In this document: positions 1 to 11,231 of the stretch, in pieces
How positions within the stretch are numbered: position 1 is the stretch's first letter
How the letters are laid out: every line of letters starts with the position of its first letter
NCBI GenBank assembly: GCA_029882995.1
Contig: JAOUJV010000014.1
Coordinates: 1-35,198, forward strand
DNA from: Gammaproteobacteria bacterium
Lineage (GTDB): Bacteria; Pseudomonadota; Gammaproteobacteria; DAOVJZ01
Direction of reading: 5' to 3'
Length of the DNA: 35,198 nucleotides
The notes under the pieces: model-generated
Database searches by the model: none
What the model saw: the letters and a program-made list of their open reading frames with translations, nothing else
Told to the model about the DNA's origin: nothing
Made by a program: the position numbers and the translations under genes

Positions 1-1
1 G

Positions 2-2147
<2,146 letters not shown>

Positions 2148-2180
2148 AAATAAAAAAGCCGGTCATTGACCGGCTTTTTT
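2148..2180. terminator. Rho-independent terminator after proB, T/A tracts on both sides (bidirectional-capable)
   Basis: AAATAAAAAAGCCGGTCATTGACCGGCTTTTTT: 8-bp GC-rich stem plus A/T tracts, immediately after the proB stop. Confidence 0.9.
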
Positions 2181-2197
2181 ATTGTTGCAGATAAATA

Positions 2198-3553
2198 CTA
2201 GTCAATAATATTCAGTGTGGCTTTACCACTGGCTGTATTGCCTGAAGCATCTTCTGTTGATGCGGAAAGCTCAATAACAGAAGTGGTCAAGGTGACTGTA
2301 TTCAGGTTTCCTTGTACTTTTAATGTGTCTCCATTTGCTACAGCAAATCCACCAAAGCCATTTGTGGAAGGTGAAGCATCACAAATATCAGTGGCCGAAT
2401 ATTTTGCCTGGATCCATGAAACATTAGGTCGATCAATTATGGTAACAGCTTCACCAGAGCGTGAATCAACCAGTGCAACATCTATAACAGGAGGTGTTGT
2501 GTCCTGAATAGTTATTGTTTTAGATTCAGAATCAGTCCGACCATCATCTATTTCTACTGTAACTCCAACAGAATGTGTTCCTAATGGTAGAAAGAGGGAT
2601 GCAGATTCACCTGAAGCAACTGTGTTGCCATCAACTTTCCATGAAATATTTGTAATAACAGCATCACTTGGGGATATTACTGCTGATACAGCAACATGAT
2701 TACCACCAGTTGTGGCACATTCTTGTGCTAGTCCACCAGTAACTGACATGCTTACAGTTAATGGAGGTGGTGGCGGTGGTGGCGGAATAATCACTAAATC
2801 TGTACCAGAGAAGATGATGACATTCCATACTTCAAAATAGGGAGCCCCATGAAAGTCTCCCCAATCGCTACCAACATTTGAGCCGGAGACGAGAGTGGCG
2901 CTAAAATCCGGGCGGCCATCACCATTAATATCGCCAAGGTTGGCAATAGGTGTTCCATTTATTGTGCCAGCGGCGTTAGTGGTGGCTCCAGTAGTAAAGC
3001 TTGCCCAGTCTGGCTCAACTTCAACATTCCATCGTCTATCATATAAAAACCCAGCAAATGCGCTGACTGTAGCAAGACGACCTGTTGGAGTAAATGCCAT
3101 GAGGCCTGTTGTTTGATCAATTGTGCCGGTCATACCGGATTGAGGTCCATATTGAGCCAAGTCACCCCCTGCTGTTCTTGGAATGGTGTCTATTTGAAAA
3201 GAAAAATTTGAAAAGGTATTTCCGGATACGTTAATGCCAATTGTGCCAGCATAGCCATCTCCCCCATGAGATGAACCTCTTGGTCCTGCGCCGGTATTAA
3301 CAATAATATTATTGTCAGTCATCAATTGTGATGCGCCGGGTAGAGGAATAGCACCAAATGTAAAAGAAGAATTCCAGGCACCGTCAGTGCCTACATCAGC
3401 GATACCAGGAATTCCCGCATAGTAAGGAGTAGGATTAATCGCAATTGTGTAATCCCCATCCGGTATAATTTGTGCGGATGCTGAGGCTGATATGAGTGCG
3501 CTAGCAAACAGGGTAGATAGAAAAATAGTTTTATTTAATGATTTTAACTTCAT
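2198..3553 (-). CDS. Secreted protein of unknown function with Ca-binding-like loop, octaproline linker and C-terminal Ig/HYR-like region
   Basis: Start at 3553 preceded by AAGGAGT; signal peptide MKLKSLNKTIFLSTLFASALISASASAQ; GDINGDGRPDF loop; PPPPPPPP linker; TPPVIDV...ASTEDASGNTASGKATLNI resembles HYR/Ig-like repeats. ORF-track start at 3589 is upstream of the SD. Confidence 0.8.
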   Translation of the reverse strand: MKLKSLNKTIFLSTLFASALISASASAQIIPDGDYTIAINPTPYYAGIPGIADVGTDGAWNSSFTFGAIPLPGASQLMTDNNIIVNTGAGPRGSSHGGDGYAGTIGINVSGNTFSNFSFQIDTIPRTAGGDLAQYGPQSGMTGTIDQTTGLMAFTPTGRLATVSAFAGFLYDRRWNVEVEPDWASFTTGATTNAAGTINGTPIANLGDINGDGRPDFSATLVSGSNVGSDWGDFHGAPYFEVWNVIIFSGTDLVIIPPPPPPPPLTVSMSVTGGLAQECATTGGNHVAVSAVISPSDAVITNISWKVDGNTVASGESASLFLPLGTHSVGVTVEIDDGRTDSESKTITIQDTTPPVIDVALVDSRSGEAVTIIDRPNVSWIQAKYSATDICDASPSTNGFGGFAVANGDTLKVQGNLNTVTLTTSVIELSASTEDASGNTASGKATLNIID

Positions 3554-3758
3554 TTTAGACTCCTTCTGAAAATTCCATTCGATTAACATCAGAGTCAGTA
3601 ATGCAAGTTTTATACCGAATTTTTAAGCGGTTGTTTTTATAATGTTTAATTTTCAAACAAGAAGAGGATGTTTGGAAGTTGTAAAAAAAACTGACAGTTT
3701 TATCGTCAGATATTTCTGATAAGACTCTAGGAAATTATTTAGTTTTATTGAGAGGTGT

Positions 3759-3791
3759 AAATAAAAAAGCCGGTCACTGACCGGCTTTTTT
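3759..3791. terminator. Rho-independent terminator downstream of rpsT (read on minus strand)
   Basis: AAATAAAAAAGCCGGTCACTGACCGGCTTTTTT; 32/33 nt identical to the proB terminator at 2148-2180; abuts the rpsT stop codon. Confidence 0.88.
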
Positions 3792-4051
3792 TATAATGCT
3801 TTAATGCGTATATTCAATCTGCTCTTGTGACGTGAAGCCTTGTTCTTGTGAATCAGGCCTTTATTCACCATGGAGTCAATTACCGGTAGTGCAGACTTGT
3901 AGGCATTTTGTGCTGTGTCTTTATTACCTGCATCAATGGCTTTCAATACGTTCTTGATTGCAGTACGCATATGTGAGCGCAGGCTCATGTTGTTAGCGCG
4001 GCGTTTGGTTGCCTGGCGAGCGCGTTTTTTGGCTTGTGCCGAGTTTGCCAT
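3791..4051 (-). CDS. rpsT: 30S ribosomal protein S20
   Basis: [33 protein letters not shown], classic bS20; SD AGGAGT upstream. Confidence 0.98.
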   Translation of the reverse strand: MANSAQAKKRARQATKRRANNMSLRSHMRTAIKNVLKAIDAGNKDTAQNAYKSALPVIDSMVNKGLIHKNKASRHKSRLNIRIKAL

Positions 4052-4217
4052 GTATTACTCCTGAAAATTCAGCTGTCTCTAAAGGAGGCGCATCATACGG
4101 CTTTTAGTCTTTATTTTCAACGTATAAGGTTCAATAGTTAGTCTTGGTTGACGTAAAATGCTATGCTTTTAAACTGGATATTCAAATAAAAACAGAAACT
4201 TATAACAAAATTGGCCA

Positions 4218-5795
4218 ATGAGCGGCAAACTTCTTAAAAATACAGCTACCGTCAGTTCCATGACCTTTATGTCCCGGATTCTGGGGTTAATACGGGATAT
4301 GGTGTTTTTGCGCCTGTTCGGGGCAGCCGCCGGAATGGATGCCTTTTTCGTGGCTTTTCGTATTCCCAACTTCCTGCGCCGCCTGTTTGCCGAGGGCGCC
4401 TTTTCACTGGCCTTTGTGCCCGTGCTGTCTGAATACAAGACCCAGCGAGGGGATGAGGAAGTCCGGCAACTGGTCAGCCGAGTGGCCGGGACATTGGGCG
4501 GTATCCTGTTTATTGTGACCCTGATCGGGGTGATTGCGGCGCCCATTATGGTGGCGATATTTGCCCCCGGCTTTCTGATGGATACTGCGGATGCCGAGAA
4601 GGCGGCACTGACAGAACAGATGCTGCGCATCACCTTCCCGTATCTATTATTTATCTCACTGGTTGCCATGGCCGGTGGTGTGCTCAACAGCTATGGCCGT
4701 TTTGGTGTACCGGCCTTTACCCCCGTTATTATGAACCTGTGTTTGATCGGTGCAGCACTCTGGCTGGCACCTTATTTTGAAAAGCCGGTAGTGGGTCTGG
4801 CCTGGGGTGTCTTTATTTCCGGTGTGGCGCAGTTGTTGTTCCAGTTACCGTTTTTACATCGACTCGGTTTGTTGACCATGCCGCGCTGGGGTAACAAGGA
4901 TGAAGGCGTGCGGCGTATCATGCGCCTGATGATACCGGCTATTTTTGGTTCATCCGTGGCTCAGATCAATTTGTTAATCGACACATTGATTGCGTCTTTC
5001 CTGATCACCGGTAGCGTAACCTGGCTGTATGCCTCGGATCGACTGGTGGAGTTTCCATTAGGCGTGTTTGGTATTGCGTTGGCGACAGTGATTCTGCCCA
5101 GCCTGTCACAGCGTCATGCAGAGGACTCACCTGAAGCCTTTTCCCATACACTGGATTGGGCATTGCGTCTGGTGTTGTTTATCGGTACGCCTGCGACATT
5201 GGGGTTATTTATTTTATCAGGTCCGATTTTGTCGACTTTATTTGAGTACGGGGAATTCAGTGCGCGCGATGTCTTGATGTCATCTTACAGTTTGATGGCC
5301 TATGCAACCGGTTTGTTGGGGTTTATTGGTATCAAGGTGCTGGCGCAGGGGTTCTATGCGCGGCAGGATACACGCACACCGGTACGTATCGGGATTGTGG
5401 CCATGGTGTCCAATATGATCTTGAATGTCATTTTTGTGTATGGGCTCAAGTTTTCTGAATTTGGTGCATTACATATGGGGCTGGCATTGGCGACATCGGC
5501 ATCAGCGTTCATCAATGCCGGTATGTTGTTCATGATGTTGCGCCGACAGGGTATTTACACACCTGACAGGGGGTGGGGCAAGGCATTCCTGCGCGTCACT
5601 GTGGCCTCTGTCCTGATGGTCGGCTTTCTGTTGTGGGCGATTCAGGATCTGTCAGTCTGGAGTGCTCGACACTGGGTTGAGCGGGTAGGCTACCTGATCC
5701 TGTGGGTAGTGCTGGCCAAACTGATCTATTTTATTGCCTTGCGCCTGCAAGGGGTCAAAATTACCGATTTTATTAGTAAAAAAGCGGGTTCTTGA
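4218..5795 (+). CDS. murJ: Lipid II flippase MurJ (MviN family)
   Basis: TVSSMTFMSRILGLIRDMVFLRLFGAAAGMDAFFVAFRIPNFLRRLFAEGAFSLAFVPV; position between rpsT and ribF. Confidence 0.97.
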   Translation: MSGKLLKNTATVSSMTFMSRILGLIRDMVFLRLFGAAAGMDAFFVAFRIPNFLRRLFAEGAFSLAFVPVLSEYKTQRGDEEVRQLVSRVAGTLGGILFIVTLIGVIAAPIMVAIFAPGFLMDTADAEKAALTEQMLRITFPYLLFISLVAMAGGVLNSYGRFGVPAFTPVIMNLCLIGAALWLAPYFEKPVVGLAWGVFISGVAQLLFQLPFLHRLGLLTMPRWGNKDEGVRRIMRLMIPAIFGSSVAQINLLIDTLIASFLITGSVTWLYASDRLVEFPLGVFGIALATVILPSLSQRHAEDSPEAFSHTLDWALRLVLFIGTPATLGLFILSGPILSTLFEYGEFSARDVLMSSYSLMAYATGLLGFIGIKVLAQGFYARQDTRTPVRIGIVAMVSNMILNVIFVYGLKFSEFGALHMGLALATSASAFINAGMLFMMLRRQGIYTPDRGWGKAFLRVTVASVLMVGFLLWAIQDLSVWSARHWVERVGYLILWVVLAKLIYFIALRLQGVKITDFISKKAGS

Positions 5796-5859
5796 TGAAG
5801 CTCGGGTCTCTTTGTTGATATACTCCCACATCTGAATTTACACCTTTTAATATACATAC

Positions 5860-6801
5860 ATGGAACTGATCAGAGGATTACAGAACCTGAAACCCGAACA
5901 TAGTGGTTGTGTTGCCACGATCGGGAATTTTGATGGCGTGCATCTGGGACATCAGGCAGTACTCGGGCAGTTGTCGGAAAAGGCAGCCGAGATGGGATTG
6001 CCTTCACTGGTGATTACATTTGAACCGCAACCACAGGAATTCTTTACGCCGGAAAGCTCACCCGCGAGGCTGACCCGTTTTCGTGAGAAGCTGCGTTCAC
6101 TGTTACGATTTTCTATTGATCGGGTACTGGTTTTGCGTTTTGATCAAAAACTGGCGAGCCTTTCAGCCGATGAGTTTATTAAACAGGTACTGATCAAGGG
6201 TCTGGGTATTCGTTATCTGGTTGTGGGGGATGATTTCCGTTTTGGTAAAATGCGACAGGGTAATTTTGCCATGCTGCAATCAGCCGGTGCTGAATATGGT
6301 TTTCAGGTTGTTAACATGCACACGTTTAATATTGATGGTGAACGTGTCAGCAGCACCCGGATTCGCAAGGCACTGGTATCAGGCGATCTGAATACAGCAG
6401 AAAAATTATTGGGCAGACCTTATCGTATGTGTGGTCGAGTAGCGCATGGTGATAAACGCGGCCGTTCAATCGGTTTTCCGACAGCCAATATTCATTTGCA
6501 TCGTAATGCCACGCCGGTACAAGGCGTATATTGTGTTGAAATGTTTGGTCTGGATGTGGAGCCGGTGGAAGGGGTTGCCAATGTAGGTACACGTCCTACG
6601 GTTGATGGTACACGCAGTCTGCTGGAAGTCCATTTGTTCAATTTTGGTAACGATATTTACGGGCGTTATGTGCATGTGGATTTTGTAAAAAAACTGCGCG
6701 ATGAATTGCGTTTTGATTCGTTTGATGAATTAAAAAACCAGATTGAAAAAGATGTAATCAATGCACATGATTATTTTAACAAGCGTGACAAAGTGACATA
6801 A
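5860..6801 (+). CDS. ribF: Bifunctional riboflavin kinase/FAD synthetase
   Basis: TIGNFDGVHLGHQAVL, SSTRIRKAL, GRSIGFPTANI motifs; between murJ and ileS. Confidence 0.97.
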   Translation: MELIRGLQNLKPEHSGCVATIGNFDGVHLGHQAVLGQLSEKAAEMGLPSLVITFEPQPQEFFTPESSPARLTRFREKLRSLLRFSIDRVLVLRFDQKLASLSADEFIKQVLIKGLGIRYLVVGDDFRFGKMRQGNFAMLQSAGAEYGFQVVNMHTFNIDGERVSSTRIRKALVSGDLNTAEKLLGRPYRMCGRVAHGDKRGRSIGFPTANIHLHRNATPVQGVYCVEMFGLDVEPVEGVANVGTRPTVDGTRSLLEVHLFNFGNDIYGRYVHVDFVKKLRDELRFDSFDELKNQIEKDVINAHDYFNKRDKVT

Positions 6802-6835
6802 CTATCTATTAAGTGATGATTGAAGTGAGAAACAA

Positions 6836-9676
6836 GTGGCAGACTATAAAGACACATTAAATTTACCCAATACCGCTTTTCCGATGAAAGGCAATCTGGC
6901 CAATCGCGAACCGGAAATGCTCAAACGTTGGGATGAAATGGCGCTATATAAAAAAATGCGTACTGCCGGGCAGGGCAGGGAAAAATTCATACTTCATGAT
7001 GGTCCGCCCTATGCTAACGGCGAAATCCATATTGGTCATGCTCTTAACAAGATTTTGAAAGACATTATTGTTAAATCAAAAACCTTAAGTGGTTTTGATG
7101 CGCCCTATGTACCGGGATGGGACTGTCATGGTTTGCCAATCGAACTTAATGTAGAAAAGAAAGTGGGTAAGGCAGGGGTCAAGGTAGATGCTGCCACCTT
7201 CCGTAAAGAGTGTCGCAATTACGCGGGCAAGCAGGTAGATAATCAGCGTAAGGATTTTATTCGTCTTGGTGTATTGGGTGAATGGGAGAATCCCTATCTC
7301 ACTATGGATTACAAATTTGAAGCCAATATTGTGCGTGCACTGGGACGCATTGCTTCAAAAGGACATCTGGATAAAGGCTTCAAGCCGGTTCACTGGTGTA
7401 CGGATTGCGGCTCGGCATTGGCTGAGGCGGAAGTAGAATACGAGAACCATACTTCACCGGCAATTGATGTGCGTTTTAGTGTGATGGATGAAGCAACCCT
7501 GTTGTCACGTTGTGAGCATGTTCCCGGTCATGACGGCAATGGTCCGATCTCGGTTGTGATCTGGACAACCACTCCATGGACACTACCGGCGAATCAGGGT
7601 GTCGCTGTGAATCCTTCACTTGAATATGTTTTGTTGCAATGTGATCTTGAACATGGAGCTGAACGTTTATTGGTTGCCGATGCACTGGTCAAGGATGTTG
7701 CGTTCCGTTATGACCTCGAAAATTATCGTGTTGTTGCCAATATCAGCGGCAAGGAGCTGGAAGGCATGAAACTGCAACACCCGTTTTACAAGCGTGAAGT
7801 GCCGGTGATTCTGGGTGATCATGTAACAACAGAAGCCGGTACCGGTTGTGTGCATACTGCACCCGGTCATGGTCAGGACGACTATGTGGTGGGCCAACGT
7901 TATGGTTTGCCGGTGGATAATCCGGTGGATAACAACGGCGTATTCAAAACAGGTACTGAATTTTTTGAAGGTATGCATGTGTTCAAGGCAAATGAACATG
8001 TGGTTGAAAAACTCAAGGCTGAAGGCAAGCTGGTACATATGGCTAAACTCAACCACAGTTACCCGCATTGCTGGCGCCACAAGACACCGATTATTTTCCG
8101 AGCGACACCGCAGTGGTTTATCAGCATGGAAAAAAATAATTTACGCAAAACCGCCATGGCGGAAATAAACAATGTGCAATGGATGCCGGACTGGGGACAA
8201 GCACGCATAGAGAGCATGGTGCAAAATCGTCCGGACTGGTGTATCTCACGTCAGCGTACCTGGGGTGTGCCAATTGCCCTGTTTGTCCACAAGGACACAA
8301 GCGAACTGCATCCTGAAACACCGCGCTTGATTGAAGAGGTGGCAAAACGTATTGAACAAAAGGGTATTGATGCCTGGTTTGAACTGGGTGCAGAAGAATT
8401 GCTTGGCAGTGAGTCCGGTGATTACCTGAAAGTCACTGATACACTTGATGTCTGGTTTGACTCCGGTGTGACGCATGTTGGTGTTCTGGAAGAACGTGAC
8501 TATTTACAGTTCCCGGCTGATTTATATCTGGAAGGCTCTGATCAACATCGCGGCTGGTTCCAGTCTTCATTACTGAGTTCAGTCTCGATCAACGATGTAG
8601 CACCCTACAAACAGGTACTGACACATGGTTTTACGGTTGATGCCAAGGGACACAAAATGTCCAAATCAAAGGGCAATGTCGTTGCGCCACAAAAAGTGAT
8701 CAAGACACTGGGTGCCGATATTTTACGCCTTTGGGTAGCGTCAACGGATTATCGTAATGAAATGACCGTGTCGGATGAAATCCTGAAACGCACATCGGAT
8801 TCCTATCGGCGTTTGCGTAACACAGCACGTTTTCTGTTGGCCAACCTGAACGGGTTTGATCCGGAACAACATTTGCTGGCACCCAAAGACATGCTGGCAC
8901 TGGATCGCTGGATTGTGGAACATGCTGAAGCCTTACAAAAGGAAATTGTCACGGCTTATGATAAATACCAGTTCCATCAGATTTATCAGAAGACACATAA
9001 TTTTTGTGTGTCAGAGCTGGGCGGTTTTTATCTTGATGTCATCAAGGACAGACAATACACCACCAGATCGGACAGTCAGGCACGACGTTCGGCACAAAGT
9101 GCGATGTATCATATTGTGCATGCACTGGCACGTTGGCTCGCGCCAATCTTAAGTTTTACCTCGGACGAGATCTGGCAAAATATTCCCGGTGAAACCACAG
9201 AATCAGTCTTTTTATCGACATGGTATGAGTTCCCTGCCTCTGTTACCAAACCGGACGACATGATGGGTAATGGTTTCTGGAATCAGGTACTGGAAATGCG
9301 TGAGGTCGTGAGCAAGGAGCTGGAACGCCTGCGTGTTGCCGGTGGTATTGGTTCGGCACTGGATGCCGAAGTTGATCTTTATTGCGGCACCGAACTGTTC
9401 AAGCGTCTCAAGGCATTGGGCGATGAACTGCGCTTCGTGCTGATCACTTCTTATGCGCGACTCCATCCGGACACAGACAAGACAGACGATGCAGTACATT
9501 TCACCTTAACCAGCAATGACGAACTCTGGGTTGCCGTGAATCCATCAGGGCATGAAAAATGTGTGCGTTGCTGGCATCATCGTGAAGATGTCGGTGGTCA
9601 CAGCGAGCATCCGGAACTATGTGGGCGTTGTGTTGATAACGTGTCTGGTAGTGGCGAAGTGCGGCAATATGCTTAA
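6836..9676 (+). CDS. ileS: Isoleucyl-tRNA synthetase (GTG start)
   Basis: [19 protein letters not shown] (HIGH), KMSKSKGN (KMSKS), C-terminal zinc-finger [11 protein letters not shown]...CGRCV. Confidence 0.98.
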   Translation: MADYKDTLNLPNTAFPMKGNLANREPEMLKRWDEMALYKKMRTAGQGREKFILHDGPPYANGEIHIGHALNKILKDIIVKSKTLSGFDAPYVPGWDCHGLPIELNVEKKVGKAGVKVDAATFRKECRNYAGKQVDNQRKDFIRLGVLGEWENPYLTMDYKFEANIVRALGRIASKGHLDKGFKPVHWCTDCGSALAEAEVEYENHTSPAIDVRFSVMDEATLLSRCEHVPGHDGNGPISVVIWTTTPWTLPANQGVAVNPSLEYVLLQCDLEHGAERLLVADALVKDVAFRYDLENYRVVANISGKELEGMKLQHPFYKREVPVILGDHVTTEAGTGCVHTAPGHGQDDYVVGQRYGLPVDNPVDNNGVFKTGTEFFEGMHVFKANEHVVEKLKAEGKLVHMAKLNHSYPHCWRHKTPIIFRATPQWFISMEKNNLRKTAMAEINNVQWMPDWGQARIESMVQNRPDWCISRQRTWGVPIALFVHKDTSELHPETPRLIEEVAKRIEQKGIDAWFELGAEELLGSESGDYLKVTDTLDVWFDSGVTHVGVLEERDYLQFPADLYLEGSDQHRGWFQSSLLSSVSINDVAPYKQVLTHGFTVDAKGHKMSKSKGNVVAPQKVIKTLGADILRLWVASTDYRNEMTVSDEILKRTSDSYRRLRNTARFLLANLNGFDPEQHLLAPKDMLALDRWIVEHAEALQKEIVTAYDKYQFHQIYQKTHNFCVSELGGFYLDVIKDRQYTTRSDSQARRSAQSAMYHIVHALARWLAPILSFTSDEIWQNIPGETTESVFLSTWYEFPASVTKPDDMMGNGFWNQVLEMREVVSKELERLRVAGGIGSALDAEVDLYCGTELFKRLKALGDELRFVLITSYARLHPDTDKTDDAVHFTLTSNDELWVAVNPSGHEKCVRCWHHREDVGGHSEHPELCGRCVDNVSGSGEVRQYA

Positions 9677-9706
9677 TTTATAAATGTAAGTGATATTTTT
9701 TCCATT

Positions 9707-9733
9707 CCCCCTCCCCTTGTGGGAGAGGGAGGG
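9707..9733. repeat. C/G-rich palindromic repeat, copy A (upstream of the DUF559 gene)
   Basis: CCCCCTCCCCTTGTGGGAGAGGGAGGG; shares the 21-nt string TTCCCCCTCCCCTTGTGGGAG (9705-9725) with copy C (10158-10178). Confidence 0.85.
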
Positions 9734-9757
9734 TGTAAAAACACAAGGAGGTGTTGA

Positions 9758-10141
9758 ATGGCAAAGGGATATGCCAGATATTTACGATGTAATCTTACTG
9801 ATGCAGAAAAATTGATTTGGCAATATCTACGCAAACGTCAGTTGTATGGATATAAATTTCGTAGACAACAACCAATCGGAAAATACATAGTCGATTTTGT
9901 CTGTTTTGAAAAGAAATTAGTTATTGAGCTTGATGGTGGACAGCATACAGAGCAAACAAGGTATGATGAACTTCGTACAATATGGTTAAATTCACAAGAG
10001 TTTAACGTTTTAAGATTCTGGAACAATGAAGTGTTTAATGAAACAGAAGCGGTTATTGAAAGGATTGCAGAAATTTTGATTACCCCCACCCTAACCCTCC
10101 CCCATAAAGGGGGAGGGGACAAAGGAAGAAGAATCAAGTAG
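9758..10141 (+). CDS. DUF559-family protein (Vsr-like / PD-(D/E)XK-type nuclease fold)
   Basis: ARYLRCNLTDAEKLIWQYLRKRQLYGYKFRRQQPIGKYIVDFVCFEKKLVIELDGGQH, diagnostic of DUF559; strong SD AAGGAGGTG 5 nt before ATG; C-terminus TPTLTLPHKGGGDKG is encoded by repeat copy B. Confidence 0.93.
   Translation: MAKGYARYLRCNLTDAEKLIWQYLRKRQLYGYKFRRQQPIGKYIVDFVCFEKKLVIELDGGQHTEQTRYDELRTIWLNSQEFNVLRFWNNEVFNETEAVIERIAEILITPTLTLPHKGGGDKGRRIK
10083..10118. repeat. C/G-rich palindromic repeat, copy B (inverted relative to A and C; inside the 3' end of the DUF559 gene)
   Basis: CCCCCACCCTAACCCTCCCCCATAAAGGGGGAGGGG; reverse complement aligns with copy C. Confidence 0.85.
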
Positions 10142-10159
10142 ATTGCCTGCCTTTTAGTT

Positions 10160-10195
10160 CCCCCTCCCCTTGTGGGAGGGGGCTAGGGGGAGGGG
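10160..10195. repeat. C/G-rich palindromic repeat, copy C (between the DUF559 gene and lspA)
   Basis: CCCCCTCCCCTTGTGGGAGGGGGCTAGGGGGAGGGG; direct repeat of A, inverted relative to B. Confidence 0.85.
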
Positions 10196-10220
10196 CAAAA
10201 CAAAACCTGAAAATAATTTT

Positions 10221-10688
10221 ATGAAAAAATATCTCTGGATATCGGTATTGGTGATTGTGCTCGATCAGATCACCAAGTATCTGGCAAGTAGCCAGCTGGA
10301 TTATGCAGTGCCGGTTGCTGTTATGCCAATGTTCAACTTTACCCTGTTACATAACACCGGTGCGGCATTCAGTTTTTTGAGTGATGCCGGTGGCTGGCAA
10401 CGCTGGTTTTTTGTTGTGCTGGCTCTGGTCATCAGTATCGTATTATTTGTCTGGCTGACAAGGCTTAAGCAACATGAAAAATGGATTGCGATATCACTGT
10501 CATTAATTCTGGGCGGTGCAATTGGCAATGTCATTGATCGTTTCATTTTTGGTTATGTGATCGATTTTCTGGATGTTTATTACAATAACTGGCATTGGCC
10601 GGCATTTAATATTGCGGATTCAGCGATTACTGTGGGTGCAGTGGTGTTGATACTGGAAGGGGTTCTTAAAAAGGAAGAGAAGGCATGA
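10221..10688 (+). CDS. lspA: Lipoprotein signal peptidase (signal peptidase II)
   Basis: MKKYLWISVLVIVLDQITKYL, NTGAAFSFL, GNVIDRFIFGYVIDFL, FNIADSAI; true start ATG 10221 rather than the ORF-track TTG inside repeat C. Confidence 0.96.
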   Translation: MKKYLWISVLVIVLDQITKYLASSQLDYAVPVAVMPMFNFTLLHNTGAAFSFLSDAGGWQRWFFVVLALVISIVLFVWLTRLKQHEKWIAISLSLILGGAIGNVIDRFIFGYVIDFLDVYYNNWHWPAFNIADSAITVGAVVLILEGVLKKEEKA

Positions 10689-11128
10689 CAGAAGAAAAGC
10701 GTATACAACCTGACAGTGAAGTGGTTATGTATTTCACATTAAAACTGGAAGACGGCACCATTGCGGATTCAACCGAAGATGAAGAGCCAATGCAGTTTAC
10801 GATGGGCGATGGTTCCATGATTCCTGGGCTTGAGCGATCACTATATGGTCTTCAGACAGGTGAAAAGCAGAGCGTGCGTATTGGTCCGGATGATGCCTTT
10901 GGTCAACGTGATCCGGAGAACATCAGAGCCATGAAGCGGGAAGAGTTTCCCGCAGATATGGCGCTGGAACCGGGGGTGGTGATCGAGTTTGATACACCAA
11001 CCGGTGAATCCATAGCCGGTATGATCACTGAAGTACAGACAGATACTGTTAATGTTGATTTTAATCACCCTCTGGCTGGACATGAGGTTACATTTGATGT
11101 GGAAATTGTGGATATCAATCCGTCGTAG
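10685..11128 (+). CDS. fkpB: FKBP-type peptidyl-prolyl isomerase, SlpA/FkpB-like
   Basis: EVVMYFTLKLEDGTIADSTEDEEPMQFTMGDGSMIPGLERSLYGLQTGEKQSVRIGPDDAFG; ATGA overlap with lspA; lspA-fkpB-ispH order. Confidence 0.94.
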   Translation: MTEEKRIQPDSEVVMYFTLKLEDGTIADSTEDEEPMQFTMGDGSMIPGLERSLYGLQTGEKQSVRIGPDDAFGQRDPENIRAMKREEFPADMALEPGVVIEFDTPTGESIAGMITEVQTDTVNVDFNHPLAGHEVTFDVEIVDINPS

Positions 11129-11194
11129 AGATAAGTTAAAAAATAGAGGGTTATGAAAGCAGGGCATATTCATCCTGTCTCATGCCGGAAGAAT

Positions 11195-11224
11195 TTGCCG
11201 TAAACACCTTAAATCCTGTATCTT
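11195..11224 (+). promoter_or_regulatory. Candidate sigma70 promoter for ispH with predicted TSS at or next to the start codon
   Basis: TTGCCG (11195-11200), 18-nt spacer, TATCTT (11219-11224), 7 nt before ATG 11232; only 4/6 matches in each box. Confidence 0.35.
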
Positions 11225-11231
11225 CCTTATT

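Noticed and set aside
3684-3702. AAAACTGACAGTTTT inverted repeat upstream of the secreted-protein gene
   Set aside because: Loop too small for an RNA hairpin and no other supporting signal; operator function would be speculation.
9838-10137. Antisense ORF (MILLPLSPPPLWGRVRVGVIK...) over the DUF559 gene
   Set aside because: The N-terminal PLSPPPLWGRVRVGV is simply the palindrome translated in reverse; a common spurious prediction at such repeats.
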